From positions 1 through 41,919 of the IMG/VR virus record IMGVR_UViG_3300034072_001485: a stretch of 41,919 nt of DNA; one strand, written 5' to 3'. The translations under genes and the position numbers were made by a program. The notes beneath the pieces were generated by a model. It was given only the letters and a program-made list of their open reading frames with translations, was not told the DNA's origin and ran no database searches. Every line of letters starts with the position of its first letter. Position 1 is the first letter of the stretch. This document shows positions 8,196 through 16,687 of this stretch, in pieces. This stretch comes from a virus.

Positions 8196-8413
8196 TGAAA
8201 ACCTTTACGGCCCCGGCGCATAAGAATGAGACCCTCGACGCGCTGGTCTGGCGCGTCCTGAAACGCGGCTCGCCCGTGGTCGAACAGGTGCTCCAGCTCA
8301 ACCGCGACATCGCCTCTATCGCCACGGCCCTGCCCGAAGGTCGGCTGATCACCCTGCCCGTCATCGAAGCCGAGCCGGTCAAAACGACAGAAATCATCCA
8401 GCTCTGGGATTAG
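8195..8413 (+). CDS. X: Tail protein X, P2 gpX family
   Basis: A 72-aa tail-region protein of the size and position of P2 gpX (67 aa). It has the family pattern TLDALVWRV, a central Glu-Gln-Leu-Asn region and the LPEGRLITLPVIE strand, which resembles a small LysM-like fold. It is thought to act in assembly at the tail tip or tail completion. It is coupled to L by a 1-nt start/stop overlap. Confidence 0.9.
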   Translation: MKTFTAPAHKNETLDALVWRVLKRGSPVVEQVLQLNRDIASIATALPEGRLITLPVIEAEPVKTTEIIQLWD

Positions 8414-8421
8414 GTTCTGAA

Positions 8422-8919
8422 ATGAAAAAGCCCGACAGCCTTCGCGCCGCCATCACGGCCCGCAATCCGGACCTGAAGAAGAACCCGGAAAAACTGGCCG
8501 TCTTTATCCGGTCGGGCTCCGTTTCCGCCCGCTATTCAACCGAGGCCAAAGGCTATCAGTACAGCTACCCCCTGACCATCCACGTCCGCGACTTTGCGGG
8601 CAGCGTCGATCACATCGTCATGCCGGTCATGCTCTGGGTCCGCGATAATCAGCCCGATCTGTTGCTCAATCACACCTCTGCCGAGCAGGTCCTGAACCTG
8701 TCTGTCGATTTTCTTGATGCGAAAACGGTCGATATCGACCTGACGCTGAACCTCACGGAATCCGTCGCCATCACCGCCGCCGGTAACGGTTTCACGCTGG
8801 CCCAGAAGGCGGAGCCGCCGATTGCGGGCACCGAGACCTTTGCCGACGTTCCGCCCATGACCGCGCTCGACTTCCTTGCCTCGATCGAAGCCCAGCCCGA
8901 AGCCGAACCCGATGCGTGA
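8422..8919 (+). CDS. R: Tail completion protein, P2 gpR family
   Basis: The 165-aa protein joins the tail to the head. It opens MKKPDSLRAAIT (P2: MLKPDSLRRALT) and carries VMPVMLWVRDNQPDLL, which corresponds to the P2 VPVLAWLRENQPDI block. It lies directly after X: the P2 lysis genes that separate X and R in P2 are missing here. Its end overlaps the S start by 8 nt. Confidence 0.92.
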   Translation: MKKPDSLRAAITARNPDLKKNPEKLAVFIRSGSVSARYSTEAKGYQYSYPLTIHVRDFAGSVDHIVMPVMLWVRDNQPDLLLNHTSAEQVLNLSVDFLDAKTVDIDLTLNLTESVAITAAGNGFTLAQKAEPPIAGTETFADVPPMTALDFLASIEAQPEAEPDA

Positions 8920-9385
8920 TCTGGAGGCGCTGGATGATCTTGCGGGCGTCGTCAACGGCCTGCTGATCGGCCTGTCCACCTCCGGCCGGGCCAGCCTGAT
9001 GCGAAAGGTGGCGCGCGATTGGCGCAAACTTCAGGCCGCGCGGATCCGCGAACAGAAAAACCCTGATGGCTCAGCGTATGAGCCGCGAAAGCCCCTGAAA
9101 GAGGGTTTTGAACCTCTGAAAAAAGGGGCCATGTTCAAAAAGCTGCGGCAGGCCAAATACCTGAAATCCGGGGCCTCACCCAATGAGGCGTGGGTGGGGT
9201 TCGTGGGCCGCATCGCCGCCATTGCCCGCGTCCACCAGTACGGCCTCAAAGATCGCGTCCTCCGCCTGAAAAACGCACCCGAAGTGCAATACCCGGCCCG
9301 TGAGCTGCTGGGCCTGACGGACAATGAACACGAAGCCCTGCTTGATCTGACGATCAGGCACCTTGACGAGGCCAGCGGCGCTTAG
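8912..9385 (+). CDS. S: Tail completion protein, P2 gpS family
   Basis: This 157-aa protein is the partner of gpR in tail completion (virion morphogenesis family). The hallmark segments RIREQKNPDGSAYEPRK and IARVHQYGLKDR match P2 gpS closely. The open frame extends 12 codons upstream, but ATG 8912 overlaps the R stop (ATGCGTGA) and aligns with the family start. It is the last gene of the head operon and ends against the convergent membrane peptide gene (9382). Confidence 0.93.
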   Translation: MRDLEALDDLAGVVNGLLIGLSTSGRASLMRKVARDWRKLQAARIREQKNPDGSAYEPRKPLKEGFEPLKKGAMFKKLRQAKYLKSGASPNEAWVGFVGRIAAIARVHQYGLKDRVLRLKNAPEVQYPARELLGLTDNEHEALLDLTIRHLDEASGA

Positions 9386-9492
9386 CGCGCCACGATCACC
9401 GCGACGATCAGCACAGCCGTACCGGCCACCATGAACCACGAATAGCGCTCACGATGCAGCGCCTTCAAAAGCGTCTCACGAACCGCTTTCAT
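9382..9492 (-). CDS. 36-aa single-span membrane peptide beside the holin
   Basis: A short frame opening MKAVRETLLKALHRERYSW has a basic N-terminus and one hydrophobic span (WFMVAGTAVLIVAVIVA), then ends in Arg. It overlaps the end of the holin gene by 17 nt on the same strand and the end of S by 4 nt on the other strand. The context suggests a second lysis membrane protein, such as an antiholin, pinholin or small spanin-like peptide. No known family is recognised, and no lipobox Cys is present. Confidence 0.6.
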   Translation of the reverse strand: MKAVRETLLKALHRERYSWFMVAGTAVLIVAVIVAR

Positions 9493-9802
9493 TGCCGGCT
9501 CCCTTGCGCGCGCGGATGGCGTTGAAAATCTCCGGCGCGACCTGATAGATGGTTTCGACGATCAGAAGCCCCAAAAGCCCACACAGCCAGCCCGCAAGGC
9601 CCAGCGTGTGATCCGCCGCGAGGCCCAGCACCTGCAACCACTTGGACACCAGCGGCGCGACATAGACCGCCGATGCCGACCCCACCACGATCTTGCGGAT
9701 GGCGCGGCGGGGGTCTTTGAAATCGAACGCCGCCGATGCCACGGCCCCGGCCACACCGGCAATGACCATGAACAGCGGCACGCCTTCCGGAAGCAGTTTC
9801 AA
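9476..9802 (-). CDS. Holin-like membrane protein
   Basis: The 108-aa protein has about three hydrophobic spans (10-27, 38-60, 66-85), a short lumenal start and a basic, polar tail (NAIRARKGAGNE), as in phage holins that perforate the inner membrane at lysis. It is read leftward after the tail fibre and an unknown gene, convergent with the head operon. The endolysin is far away (21523), an unusual split of the lysis genes. Family assignment rests on topology, size and context. Confidence 0.7.
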   Translation of the reverse strand: MKLLPEGVPLFMVIAGVAGAVASAAFDFKDPRRAIRKIVVGSASAVYVAPLVSKWLQVLGLAADHTLGLAGWLCGLLGLLIVETIYQVAPEIFNAIRARKGAGNESGS

Positions 9803-9842
9803 AGCGATCTCCTGTTCACAGTCAAAAACATAGCCTTCGCAA

Positions 9843-10253
9843 TTATCCCTTGATTTCGGTCTGGGTGTTTACTTGGTGCTTCCCCATTTGGCTCCACAGC
9901 TCGTCCATGTATTCGATCAGGAATCCATGGACGACTGGCATGTTAACGACGTGCGACCGCTCTCTGATAATCCTGACGTGCTCAAAATCGAACTGGACGA
10001 CAGGGGGTGCATCGACCGGTTCACCGTCCTCGCCCTTGACCTTCTTGCCCGGATACCACGCGGCCATTTTAGCAACCTGATACATCAGCGCTCGATTGTG
10101 CGCCGGTATTTGCCCCTCATTGCCCGTGGTCGCTGTGACGGCCGCATATATGGCGTCAGCCACATAGGTGTCGATAAGCTCACCTGTCTCCAGCTGGCGT
10201 CGAACCGGTCGGTCGAAGGGGTCGAGAATTTGTTTGGACAGATCGATATGCAT
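9843..10253 (-). CDS. Unknown protein between tail fibre and holin
   Basis: A 136-aa soluble protein with no family I recognise. AAGGAG lies 9 nt before ATG 10253, so this start is preferred over a longer frame reaching into the fibre gene. It is mixed alpha/beta, rich in charged and aromatic residues (PPVVQFDFEHVRIIRE), with no membrane span. The place after a fibre gene is where fibre assembly chaperones usually sit, so that is one possibility; the sequence does not show it. Confidence 0.75.
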   Translation of the reverse strand: MHIDLSKQILDPFDRPVRRQLETGELIDTYVADAIYAAVTATTGNEGQIPAHNRALMYQVAKMAAWYPGKKVKGEDGEPVDAPPVVQFDFEHVRIIRERSHVVNMPVVHGFLIEYMDELWSQMGKHQVNTQTEIKG

Positions 10254-10266
10254 CTTTGTGATCTCC

Positions 10267-12723
10267 TTAGGCAGCGCGGGCGAGCCCGCAATTGAGAAGC
10301 AGGTTGCGATGGTTGTTGATTGCGGCTGCGATGGCCGCGTTACTGGCCGACCCATCCGTGGGCAGGTCACCACTAATCAGGTAGCGTCCGGTCGGCGCAG
10401 CCCCGTTAAAGGCCACCCCCGCCGCCGAAACCGACACCTTGGCCAGCAGGCCGTCATCAGCCAGCGTGATGCCTCCACCCATTGGGTGATGGATGACCAG
10501 GCTGCCGCCGGGATCGGCCTCGATTGTGCTAAATTGCTCGACACCGCCATAGCGTCCAGCCAGCGTTAGCTTGCGCGACCCGCTATCGCCGGTTTCATGA
10601 CGCGGGCTGACCATAACGTGGGTTTCGGTGACCGCGAACCGCGAATAGCCCAGATCGCCGTTGCGGATATCAAACCCGGCCGGCGAGCCCCAGACGATGG
10701 TGGCGAAGGGGTCAAGCTCGAACTTGGCGATGCGGGAGTTAACGCCGTTAAAGGCTTCGAAATAGAATGGCTGCGATCCGACCTCACCCGTTTCGACATT
10801 CGGATTCGCTCCCCGACCTACATAGGCAAAGGTTTCAGCGGCATAGTTGGCCGACTGCATGATTTTTTTCCACGGCACGCCGCGTGGAAACTGAGCCGTC
10901 GGCCAGACGCCCGGCTTATCGAATTGAAAAACCGCGAACTCAGACTTGGGCTGACACGTTGACCCACCGATAAACAGCGTGTTGCGATAGCTGCCCTCCG
11001 GCTGTGTGCCAAGGGCGTCTATGGGATGCACTTCAGTGTCATCCTCATGCATCAGCCCGAAGAATTCCGTGAATCCATAGCCGACGTTGCGCAGGTTGTT
11101 GCGATTGGTCCAGATGTTGTTGGTGGTCCACACCTGTATAGCGCGGCTGGGCTGACCAATCGGCGTCGGCCTGCCATTGGCCGACATCATCGACGCATTG
11201 AATCGCGCCACGGTGTTTTGCGCCTCCGACCCATTGCGCACAAGCGCCGTTGAGGCCGAATGCAGGATCACCTCGCCCTGAACGCGGTTGACCCCCGCCG
11301 GGATGTCGAGCGTATGGGCTGTACCATTGAAATTACCCGCCGTGCCCCCACCCGGATAGCAGGTCTTGGGCAACCCGCCGCTTTCATGCAGGGTACCAAC
11401 GACAACATCGTTGATCGTGCTCCATTCACTGAAATCGGCCTTGATGGACGGCCCTGTCGGCACAACAATGGGCGGGCCACCCGCGCGGAAATTCTCAATC
11501 TGCGCCGTACCCGTCAGCACTGGATTGTTGGCATTAGCCTTCGTCGCGGGATCAAAGTTTTTGGATGTCCAAAGCGTCGCCCATTCCCACGCGCGCGTCA
11601 GATAGTCGCCCGGTGCCCCTGACGCCCAACCGATCTTGGTGTCGGTGCGATCAAGAATATTGATCGCTATGGCTGTCGATATATAGAGCCCGCCCCGATG
11701 CGTGGTCGTGTTGATATTATAGTAACCGGTCGTCGGCGCATCGGTCATGCCTGACCCGTTGAAGTTTGAATACTTCAGAACGAGGTCGTTCAGGTTCTCG
11801 CCGCCCAGCGTCAGGCCCGGAAAGCTATATTGCGCGCCGATGGGCCAAAGACCGAATGCACCCGTGCCATCCTTAGCAGGTGCGTAGGATTCCAGCAGGG
11901 CCTTCGTAAACGCCGTCGTCGCGATCTGTCCGGTGTTTGTGCCTGCCGGTGCGGTCGGTGCGGTGGGTACACCCGTCAGGGCCGGGCTCAAAAGCGGCGC
12001 TTTTCCAGCGAGCAACGTGGTCACCGTAGCCGCAAAATTGGGGTCATTGCCCAGCGCGGCCGCCAGTTCATTTAGCGTGTCCAGTGCGCCGGGTGCGGAG
12101 GCAATAAGGGCCTCAAGTGCCGTTTTAACAAAGGCCGTCGTCGCAATCTGCGTCGTATTGGTCCCCGCCGCCGCCGTCGGAGCCGTCGGCGTGCCCGCCA
12201 AAATAGGGCTGAGCAGGGGCGCCTTGGTCGCCAGTGCCGCCGAAATGGTGGCCGAAAAATTCGGGTCATTGCCGATGGCGATGGCCAGCTTGTTCAGCGT
12301 GTCAAGCCCACCCGGAGCCGCATCAATCAGCGCAGAAATCGCCGCACGTACAAACGCCGTCGTCGAAATCTGCGTCGTGTTGGTCCCCGCCGCCGCCGTC
12401 GGAGCCGTTGGCACGCCGGTCAGGGCCGGGCTGAGCAGCGGGGCCTTGGTCGCCAGAAGGTTGGTTACCGTCGTCGCAAAATTCGGATCATTGCCCAGCG
12501 CGTCGGCCAACTCATTCAGAGTATTCAGCGCACCCGGTGCGGCGTCGATCAGGGCAGCAATCACCGCCTGCACAAAGGCCGTCGTTGCCAGGCGCGTAGA
12601 ATTTTCCGAAGGGTCAGGCGTCGGGGCCGTTGGCGCGCCCGTCAAATCCGCATCATGACGCGCCGCCGGTTCGAACGTCAACGCCGCTTCGATATGGTTT
12701 CGGTTTAGGGGGATACCGGCCAT
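10267..12723 (-). CDS. Long tail fibre with 74-residue repeats
   Basis: This 818-aa fibre has an N-terminal array in which G-x-PTAPT recurs at residues 29, 103, 177 and 251 (period 74 aa, 222 bp), each followed by an ALIDAAPG/TLNELA/ALGNDPNF block. This repeat type is common in phage tail fibres. The remaining ~540 residues form a varied, Gly/Asn-rich part likely to hold the receptor-binding region. It is read leftward, divergent from J, whereas the P2 fibre gene follows I on the same strand. The start lies 94 bp from the dyad centre at 12806. Confidence 0.9.
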   Translation of the reverse strand: MAGIPLNRNHIEAALTFEPAARHDADLTGAPTAPTPDPSENSTRLATTAFVQAVIAALIDAAPGALNTLNELADALGNDPNFATTVTNLLATKAPLLSPALTGVPTAPTAAAGTNTTQISTTAFVRAAISALIDAAPGGLDTLNKLAIAIGNDPNFSATISAALATKAPLLSPILAGTPTAPTAAAGTNTTQIATTAFVKTALEALIASAPGALDTLNELAAALGNDPNFAATVTTLLAGKAPLLSPALTGVPTAPTAPAGTNTGQIATTAFTKALLESYAPAKDGTGAFGLWPIGAQYSFPGLTLGGENLNDLVLKYSNFNGSGMTDAPTTGYYNINTTTHRGGLYISTAIAINILDRTDTKIGWASGAPGDYLTRAWEWATLWTSKNFDPATKANANNPVLTGTAQIENFRAGGPPIVVPTGPSIKADFSEWSTINDVVVGTLHESGGLPKTCYPGGGTAGNFNGTAHTLDIPAGVNRVQGEVILHSASTALVRNGSEAQNTVARFNASMMSANGRPTPIGQPSRAIQVWTTNNIWTNRNNLRNVGYGFTEFFGLMHEDDTEVHPIDALGTQPEGSYRNTLFIGGSTCQPKSEFAVFQFDKPGVWPTAQFPRGVPWKKIMQSANYAAETFAYVGRGANPNVETGEVGSQPFYFEAFNGVNSRIAKFELDPFATIVWGSPAGFDIRNGDLGYSRFAVTETHVMVSPRHETGDSGSRKLTLAGRYGGVEQFSTIEADPGGSLVIHHPMGGGITLADDGLLAKVSVSAAGVAFNGAAPTGRYLISGDLPTDGSASNAAIAAAINNHRNLLLNCGLARAA

Positions 12724-12805
12724 GATACTCGTCTATGCCTGCAATGGCCACGTCTGGCCTTCGCGGCACGTTCCTTGTGCGCCTGCCCCCGCGCCACATC
12801 AGACG

Positions 12806-12828
12806 CTTGTAAAGACCGGGTTTACAAA
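12806..12828. promoter_or_regulatory. Ogr-type late operator 2 (divergent fibre and J)
   Basis: The dyad CTTGTA-N11-TACAAA lies between the leftward tail fibre (start 94 bp from the centre) and rightward J (56 bp). Sequence and geometry repeat those of the site at 4717. Confidence 0.75.
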
Positions 12829-12872
12829 GGCCGATTATCGCGCGCGTGAAGGGGCGGCGCGCAAATGGCCGC

Positions 12873-13724
12873 ATGTCTTCTGCCAATGCGATCGACCTTT
12901 CGGCCCTGCCTGCCCCTGCCTTTGCGGGCACGCTCAGCTATGACGCCATCTATGCGGAAATGAAGGCGAAGGCGGTCGAGCTGATCCCCGAAGTCGATTT
13001 CGACATCGAGTCCGACCCGTCGGTGAAGCTACTGCGCCTGTTTGCCCTGTTTCGGCTGCTCGATCGTCAGCAATCGAACGATGATGCCAAGGCCGTCACC
13101 GTGGCCTACGCCACCGGCCCGGCGCTCGATCATCTGGGCGCGCTGTTGCGTGTGTCCCGCCTGACCGACGAAACCGATGACGAATTCCGTGAGCGCATCG
13201 TGCTGGCCCCCGATGGTTATTCGACCGCAGGGCCAGAAGCGGCCTACATCTATCACGCGCGCTCCGCCTCGCCCCTGATCGCCGATTCCACAGCGATCAG
13301 CCCCGAGGCCGGTAAGGTGTTGGTGACGGTTCTGGCCAAGGCCTCGCCAGGCACGGTCGATGCGCCGACCCTCGCTCTGGTCTCAGAGGCCGTGAATGCC
13401 ACCTCCGTGCGCCCGCTGACCGATTTTGTGACGGTTCAGTCGGCGCAGATACAGACCTATGAAATTGATGCCGCTCTGACCGTCTATCAGGGGCCGGATT
13501 CCACCGTGGTTCTGCAAACCGCGATTGATCAGGTGACCGCGTTTGCGGCCTCTGAGCGCCGCCTTGGCCGGACCGTGACGCTCAACGGCATCACCTCGGC
13601 CTTGCGCGCCGCCGGCGTGCACGATGTGACCCTCAACCTGCCTCTGGGGCCGATTGCCTGCAACCAAACCCAGGCCGCTCACTGCACGGATATCCGTGTC
13701 GTCATCGGAGGCTATACCGAATGA
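12873..13724 (+). CDS. J: Baseplate assembly protein, P2 gpJ family
   Basis: The 283-aa protein forms the edge of the baseplate. Its segments LGALLRVSRLTDETDDEFRERI and the C-terminal GVHDVTLNLP are typical of gpJ (P2 302 aa). The frame extends to a GTG at 12846, but ATG 12873 is preferred: it lies 56 bp from the dyad centre, the same spacing as V and the terminase. No Shine-Dalgarno sequence precedes it. The stop overlaps the I start by 4 nt. Confidence 0.93.
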   Translation: MSSANAIDLSALPAPAFAGTLSYDAIYAEMKAKAVELIPEVDFDIESDPSVKLLRLFALFRLLDRQQSNDDAKAVTVAYATGPALDHLGALLRVSRLTDETDDEFRERIVLAPDGYSTAGPEAAYIYHARSASPLIADSTAISPEAGKVLVTVLAKASPGTVDAPTLALVSEAVNATSVRPLTDFVTVQSAQIQTYEIDAALTVYQGPDSTVVLQTAIDQVTAFAASERRLGRTVTLNGITSALRAAGVHDVTLNLPLGPIACNQTQAAHCTDIRVVIGGYTE

Positions 13725-14365
13725 CGGCCCTGCCGACACTGCTACCGCCCAATGCCAGCGCTTTTGAACGCGCCATGGAACAGGCCATGCAGGCCGCGCC
13801 CCTGCCGCGACCTATTCGTGACCTTTGGTCCGCCGATGACTGCCCCGTCGAATTCCTGCCGTGGCTGGCGTGGGGCCTGTCCATCGAAAACTGGTCACCC
13901 GCGTGGCCGGAATCCGTCAAGCGCGCGCGGGTGCGTGACGCCATCTACATCCAGCAGATCAAGGGCACTCGTAAATCCGTCGAGGACGTCATCGCATCAC
14001 TGGGTGGCGAGGTCGAGCTGATCGAATGGTGGGAGACGGACCCGCCGGGTGAGCCCTACACGTTTTCACTCGTCATCACCTTCGCCGGCGTCCCCGGCGC
14101 GCAGTACACCGCCGAATACGCGACCTCCCTGATCAATGAGGTTTATCGGACAAAACCTCTGCGCGCGCACTTCACCTTCCTGCAATCGGTCAAGGTGGTC
14201 TCCGATATCTCACTTGTGCCGGTTGCCCGTGTGGCGGGTCAGGCGCGGGTGACGGCGCAAACCGATGTGCCCGCGCGCAACTGGATCTACCTCACGACAC
14301 CGGGTGAGGCCGAAGGCCCTTACCTGCTGTTTGGCCCTGATTATCTTTTTGTGGTGCCTCAATGA
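13721..14365 (+). CDS. I: Tail/baseplate protein, P2 gpI family
   Basis: The 214-aa baseplate protein links J to the fibres. The N-terminal LPPNASAFERAMEQAM and the LPWLAWGLSIENW block are diagnostic for gpI (P2 176 aa). The extra C-terminal ~40 residues, beyond the usual family length, end in a LLFGPDYLFVVPQ strand. It overlaps both neighbours by 4 nt, so J-I-H are translationally coupled. Confidence 0.92.
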   Translation: MTALPTLLPPNASAFERAMEQAMQAAPLPRPIRDLWSADDCPVEFLPWLAWGLSIENWSPAWPESVKRARVRDAIYIQQIKGTRKSVEDVIASLGGEVELIEWWETDPPGEPYTFSLVITFAGVPGAQYTAEYATSLINEVYRTKPLRAHFTFLQSVKVVSDISLVPVARVAGQARVTAQTDVPARNWIYLTTPGEAEGPYLLFGPDYLFVVPQ

Positions 14366-15516
14366 CCCTGCAACTCCGCATCACCTCGGCTGGTCTGGCC
14401 GCCCTGCCCGCCCCGGACGGCCTCGGCACCAACCGCGTCCGCATCACATCGTTCGGGGTGTCTGAAACCCCGGCTCCGCTGAACGCGCTGGTCATTCCGG
14501 GCGAGATCAAGCGCCTGCCAACCGTCTCCGGTCAGGGTCTGGGCGACAATAAAATGCACGTGGCCATGTCGGACTATTCCGACGATGCCTACACGCTGAG
14601 GACGTTCGGTCTCTATTTGTCGGACGGCACTCTGTTTGCCATCTACTCGCAAAACGAGGCGATTTTTGAAAAGCTGTCTGCCGGGATCATGATGATCTCT
14701 GCCGATATCGCCCTGACCACAGTGTCTGTAGACAGTATCGAATTTACGGGCACTCAGTTCAACAACCCGCCCTCGACGGAATCGACGCGCGGCGTCATCG
14801 AACTGGCCACCGAGGCCGAGGTACTCGCCCACAACGATCATGAGCGCGCTGTCACGCCGCTGATGTTGTGGCGAGGTGTATCGAGCTGGATTCAGACCTG
14901 GCTAACCAGCTGGCTCGCCAACAAAGATGTCTGGGGCCGCACCAATGATGGCGCGGGCTCGACGCTGGATGCCGATCTGCTCGATGGACAACAGGGCGCA
15001 TGGTACGCCGACATCCTGTCGCGGCTAGGATTTGTCCCTGCCAACCGTGCGGGCGATGCGTTCACGGGCCCGGTGACGGCCCCGGCGCTGAGCGTGGCGG
15101 GCGCGCCCGTCTGGACGGCGGGTAATGACGGCGCGGGATCCGGCCTCGATGCCGATACGGTGGATGGCCTGCAGGCCTCGGCTCTAACCCGCCTCAATCA
15201 GTTCTCGGCGGTTGATCCGGCCTTTGATCAGCAGATCCGCATCTACCCCGACAACTGGAAGGTTCAGACGGCACGCGGTGCATCAAGTCAGGGCGATGAA
15301 AACCCGCAATTCATTCCGTGGCCCGTGCCCTTCGACAACGCCCCAAAAATCTACAGCGTGACCTGCGTGATCACCTCCGCATCCAACGGCGCTGACGTCC
15401 TGTATCAGGCCGTCGGAGAGCCCACCCGTCTTGGCATTACGGTGCAGCGCCAACGTCCGGGCGGTGGAGCGGACCCCATCATGACCTATCCCCGCGTTAC
15501 CGCCGAAGGATTTTAA
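14362..15516 (+). CDS. H: Tail-collar fibre protein, gpH-like
   Basis: The 384-aa fibre has the conserved N-terminal tail-collar domain (about 1-150) that attaches to the baseplate. The central part has two copies of an NDGAGS-x-LDAD-x-x-DG motif (about 194 and 256), a repeat found in many phage fibres. The C-terminal ~100 residues form a compact beta-rich tip. It is shorter than P2 gpH (669 aa). With the longer fibre at 10267, the phage has two fibre genes on opposite strands. Confidence 0.85.
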   Translation: MTLQLRITSAGLAALPAPDGLGTNRVRITSFGVSETPAPLNALVIPGEIKRLPTVSGQGLGDNKMHVAMSDYSDDAYTLRTFGLYLSDGTLFAIYSQNEAIFEKLSAGIMMISADIALTTVSVDSIEFTGTQFNNPPSTESTRGVIELATEAEVLAHNDHERAVTPLMLWRGVSSWIQTWLTSWLANKDVWGRTNDGAGSTLDADLLDGQQGAWYADILSRLGFVPANRAGDAFTGPVTAPALSVAGAPVWTAGNDGAGSGLDADTVDGLQASALTRLNQFSAVDPAFDQQIRIYPDNWKVQTARGASSQGDENPQFIPWPVPFDNAPKIYSVTCVITSASNGADVLYQAVGEPTRLGITVQRQRPGGGADPIMTYPRVTAEGF

Positions 15517-15518
15517 AC

Positions 15519-15719
15519 ATGAAAACCAAGATCACCGCGTTTGATGTAGACTCGCGCACGGTCGATGTACTGTTTACGCACGGCAAAATCAAACACCGCC
15601 GTCGCGTCAATGCTTGCCTCACGGATGGGGGCGATTACGACGAGGCCGCCACCGAAGCCCGCGTGGCCGATGTGGCGCGCGGCGTACTGACCAAGATCGA
15701 GGCCGGCGTTATCGCCTGA
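15519..15719 (+). CDS. Small unknown protein after H
   Basis: A 66-aa protein starting 2 bp after the H stop. It begins with two predicted strands (KTKITAFDVDSRTVDVLF), followed by a basic turn (KIKHRRRV) and a helical end. No family is recognised. Being last in the J-I-H operon, it is probably a tail or fibre accessory protein made late. Confidence 0.7.
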   Translation: MKTKITAFDVDSRTVDVLFTHGKIKHRRRVNACLTDGGDYDEAATEARVADVARGVLTKIEAGVIA

Positions 15720-15722
15720 CCC

Positions 15723-15745
15723 CTTGTAAATCCGGCCTCTACAAA
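15723..15745 (+). promoter_or_regulatory. Ogr-type late operator 3 (V operon)
   Basis: The dyad CTTGTA-N11-TACAAA is centred exactly 56 bp before the ATG of V, as at site 2 for J. It would drive the V-W-FI-FII-E-T-U-endolysin-D operon. No separate dyad is seen before FI, unlike P2, where FI starts its own late operon. Confidence 0.75.
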
Positions 15746-15789
15746 GCGCCACGCTGGCGCGTGATTACGCGCGCGAACACCGTGCGGCC

Positions 15790-16341
15790 ATGTCCGACGA
15801 TGAAACCCTCCGTTCTATCGGCAACCTGATCCGCTTTGGCGTCGTCGAAGCGGTCGAAGGCGCGCGCGTCATCGTCCGCACTGGTGAAATCGACACCCCG
15901 CCCCTGCCGTGGTTCGGCCTTGCGGGGGCCTATAGCCTGTGGCGCGCGCCTTCAAAAGGCGAGCAGGTTATCGTCCTGTGCCCCGAAGGCGATGACATGG
16001 GCGGGGTCGTTCTTGCCGGGCTGTTTTCCGACACATTCCCGGCCCCGGCTGAGGGTGATCATCTGCACCTCAAACTCATGGCCGACGGTTCGATCGATTA
16101 CGACCCGGCGGGCAAGCTGCTGCTGCTGACGCTGGCCAACTCGGTGCTGCGCCTGATCGTGCAGCAACTGCACGTGCAGGGACCGGTCAGGATCGAGGGT
16201 GATGTCGAAGTCACCGGCAAGATCACCGCCACGGGCAAGATCCGCTCGGAAGAGGAGGTCGAAGCCAAGGGCATCAAGCTCACCACCCACAAACACGGCA
16301 ACGTCTCTGCGGGCCTCGCCAAGACGGGGGTTCCGGAATGA
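15790..16341 (+). CDS. V: Baseplate spike, P2 gpV family
   Basis: The 183-aa trimeric spike pierces the outer membrane. The N-terminal OB-fold part contains the family pattern (PPLPWFGLAGAYSLWRAP, KGEQVIVLCPEGD), followed by a repetitive beta-helix stretch (VQGPVRIEGDVEVTGKI) and the tip HKHGN with an HxH pair, the metal-binding signature of P2 spikes. P2 gpV has 211 aa. No ribosome site precedes the ATG, which lies 56 bp from the dyad centre. It overlaps W by 4 nt. Confidence 0.93.
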   Translation: MSDDETLRSIGNLIRFGVVEAVEGARVIVRTGEIDTPPLPWFGLAGAYSLWRAPSKGEQVIVLCPEGDDMGGVVLAGLFSDTFPAPAEGDHLHLKLMADGSIDYDPAGKLLLLTLANSVLRLIVQQLHVQGPVRIEGDVEVTGKITATGKIRSEEEVEAKGIKLTTHKHGNVSAGLAKTGVPE

Positions 16342-16676
16342 GCGGTGTCAACGCCCTGACCGGCAAAGCCCTGACCGGCCTCGATCACATCCGGCAATCG
16401 CTGCGCGACATCCTGACGACGCCGCTGGGCTCACGCGTCATGCAGCGTGACTATGGCTCCCGCGTCCCTGAGCTGCTGGACGCGCCGATGAACGCGGCCC
16501 TGCCCATGAAGCTGATCGCCGCCACGGCCACGGCCATTCGCCGCTGGGAGCCCCGCCTCAAACTCACCCGCGTCACCCTGAGTGGTGACTCCACCGGTCG
16601 CGGCGGAATCGTCATCACCGCCTACCGCACCGACATCCCCGCCACCGACCCCGTCACCCTGCAAATCGCCCTCTGA
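16338..16676 (+). CDS. W: Baseplate wedge, P2 gpW (T4 gp25-like)
   Basis: The 112-aa sheath-initiating wedge protein has the gp25-like core SLRDILTTPLGSRVMQRDYGSRVPELLD, matching P2 gpW (115 aa). The C-terminal part supplies the strands of the family fold (GGIVITAYRT). It overlaps V by 4 nt and lies 11 bp before FI. Confidence 0.94.
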   Translation: MSGVNALTGKALTGLDHIRQSLRDILTTPLGSRVMQRDYGSRVPELLDAPMNAALPMKLIAATATAIRRWEPRLKLTRVTLSGDSTGRGGIVITAYRTDIPATDPVTLQIAL

Positions 16677-16687
16677 GGAGCCCCGCC

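Noticed and set aside
11933-12658. Periodic 222-bp repeats, considered as a CRISPR or tandem-repeat locus
   Set aside because: Period and sequence are explained by 74-residue coding repeats of the tail fibre. No short direct repeats with unique spacers exist, and the plus-strand frame here is a shadow.
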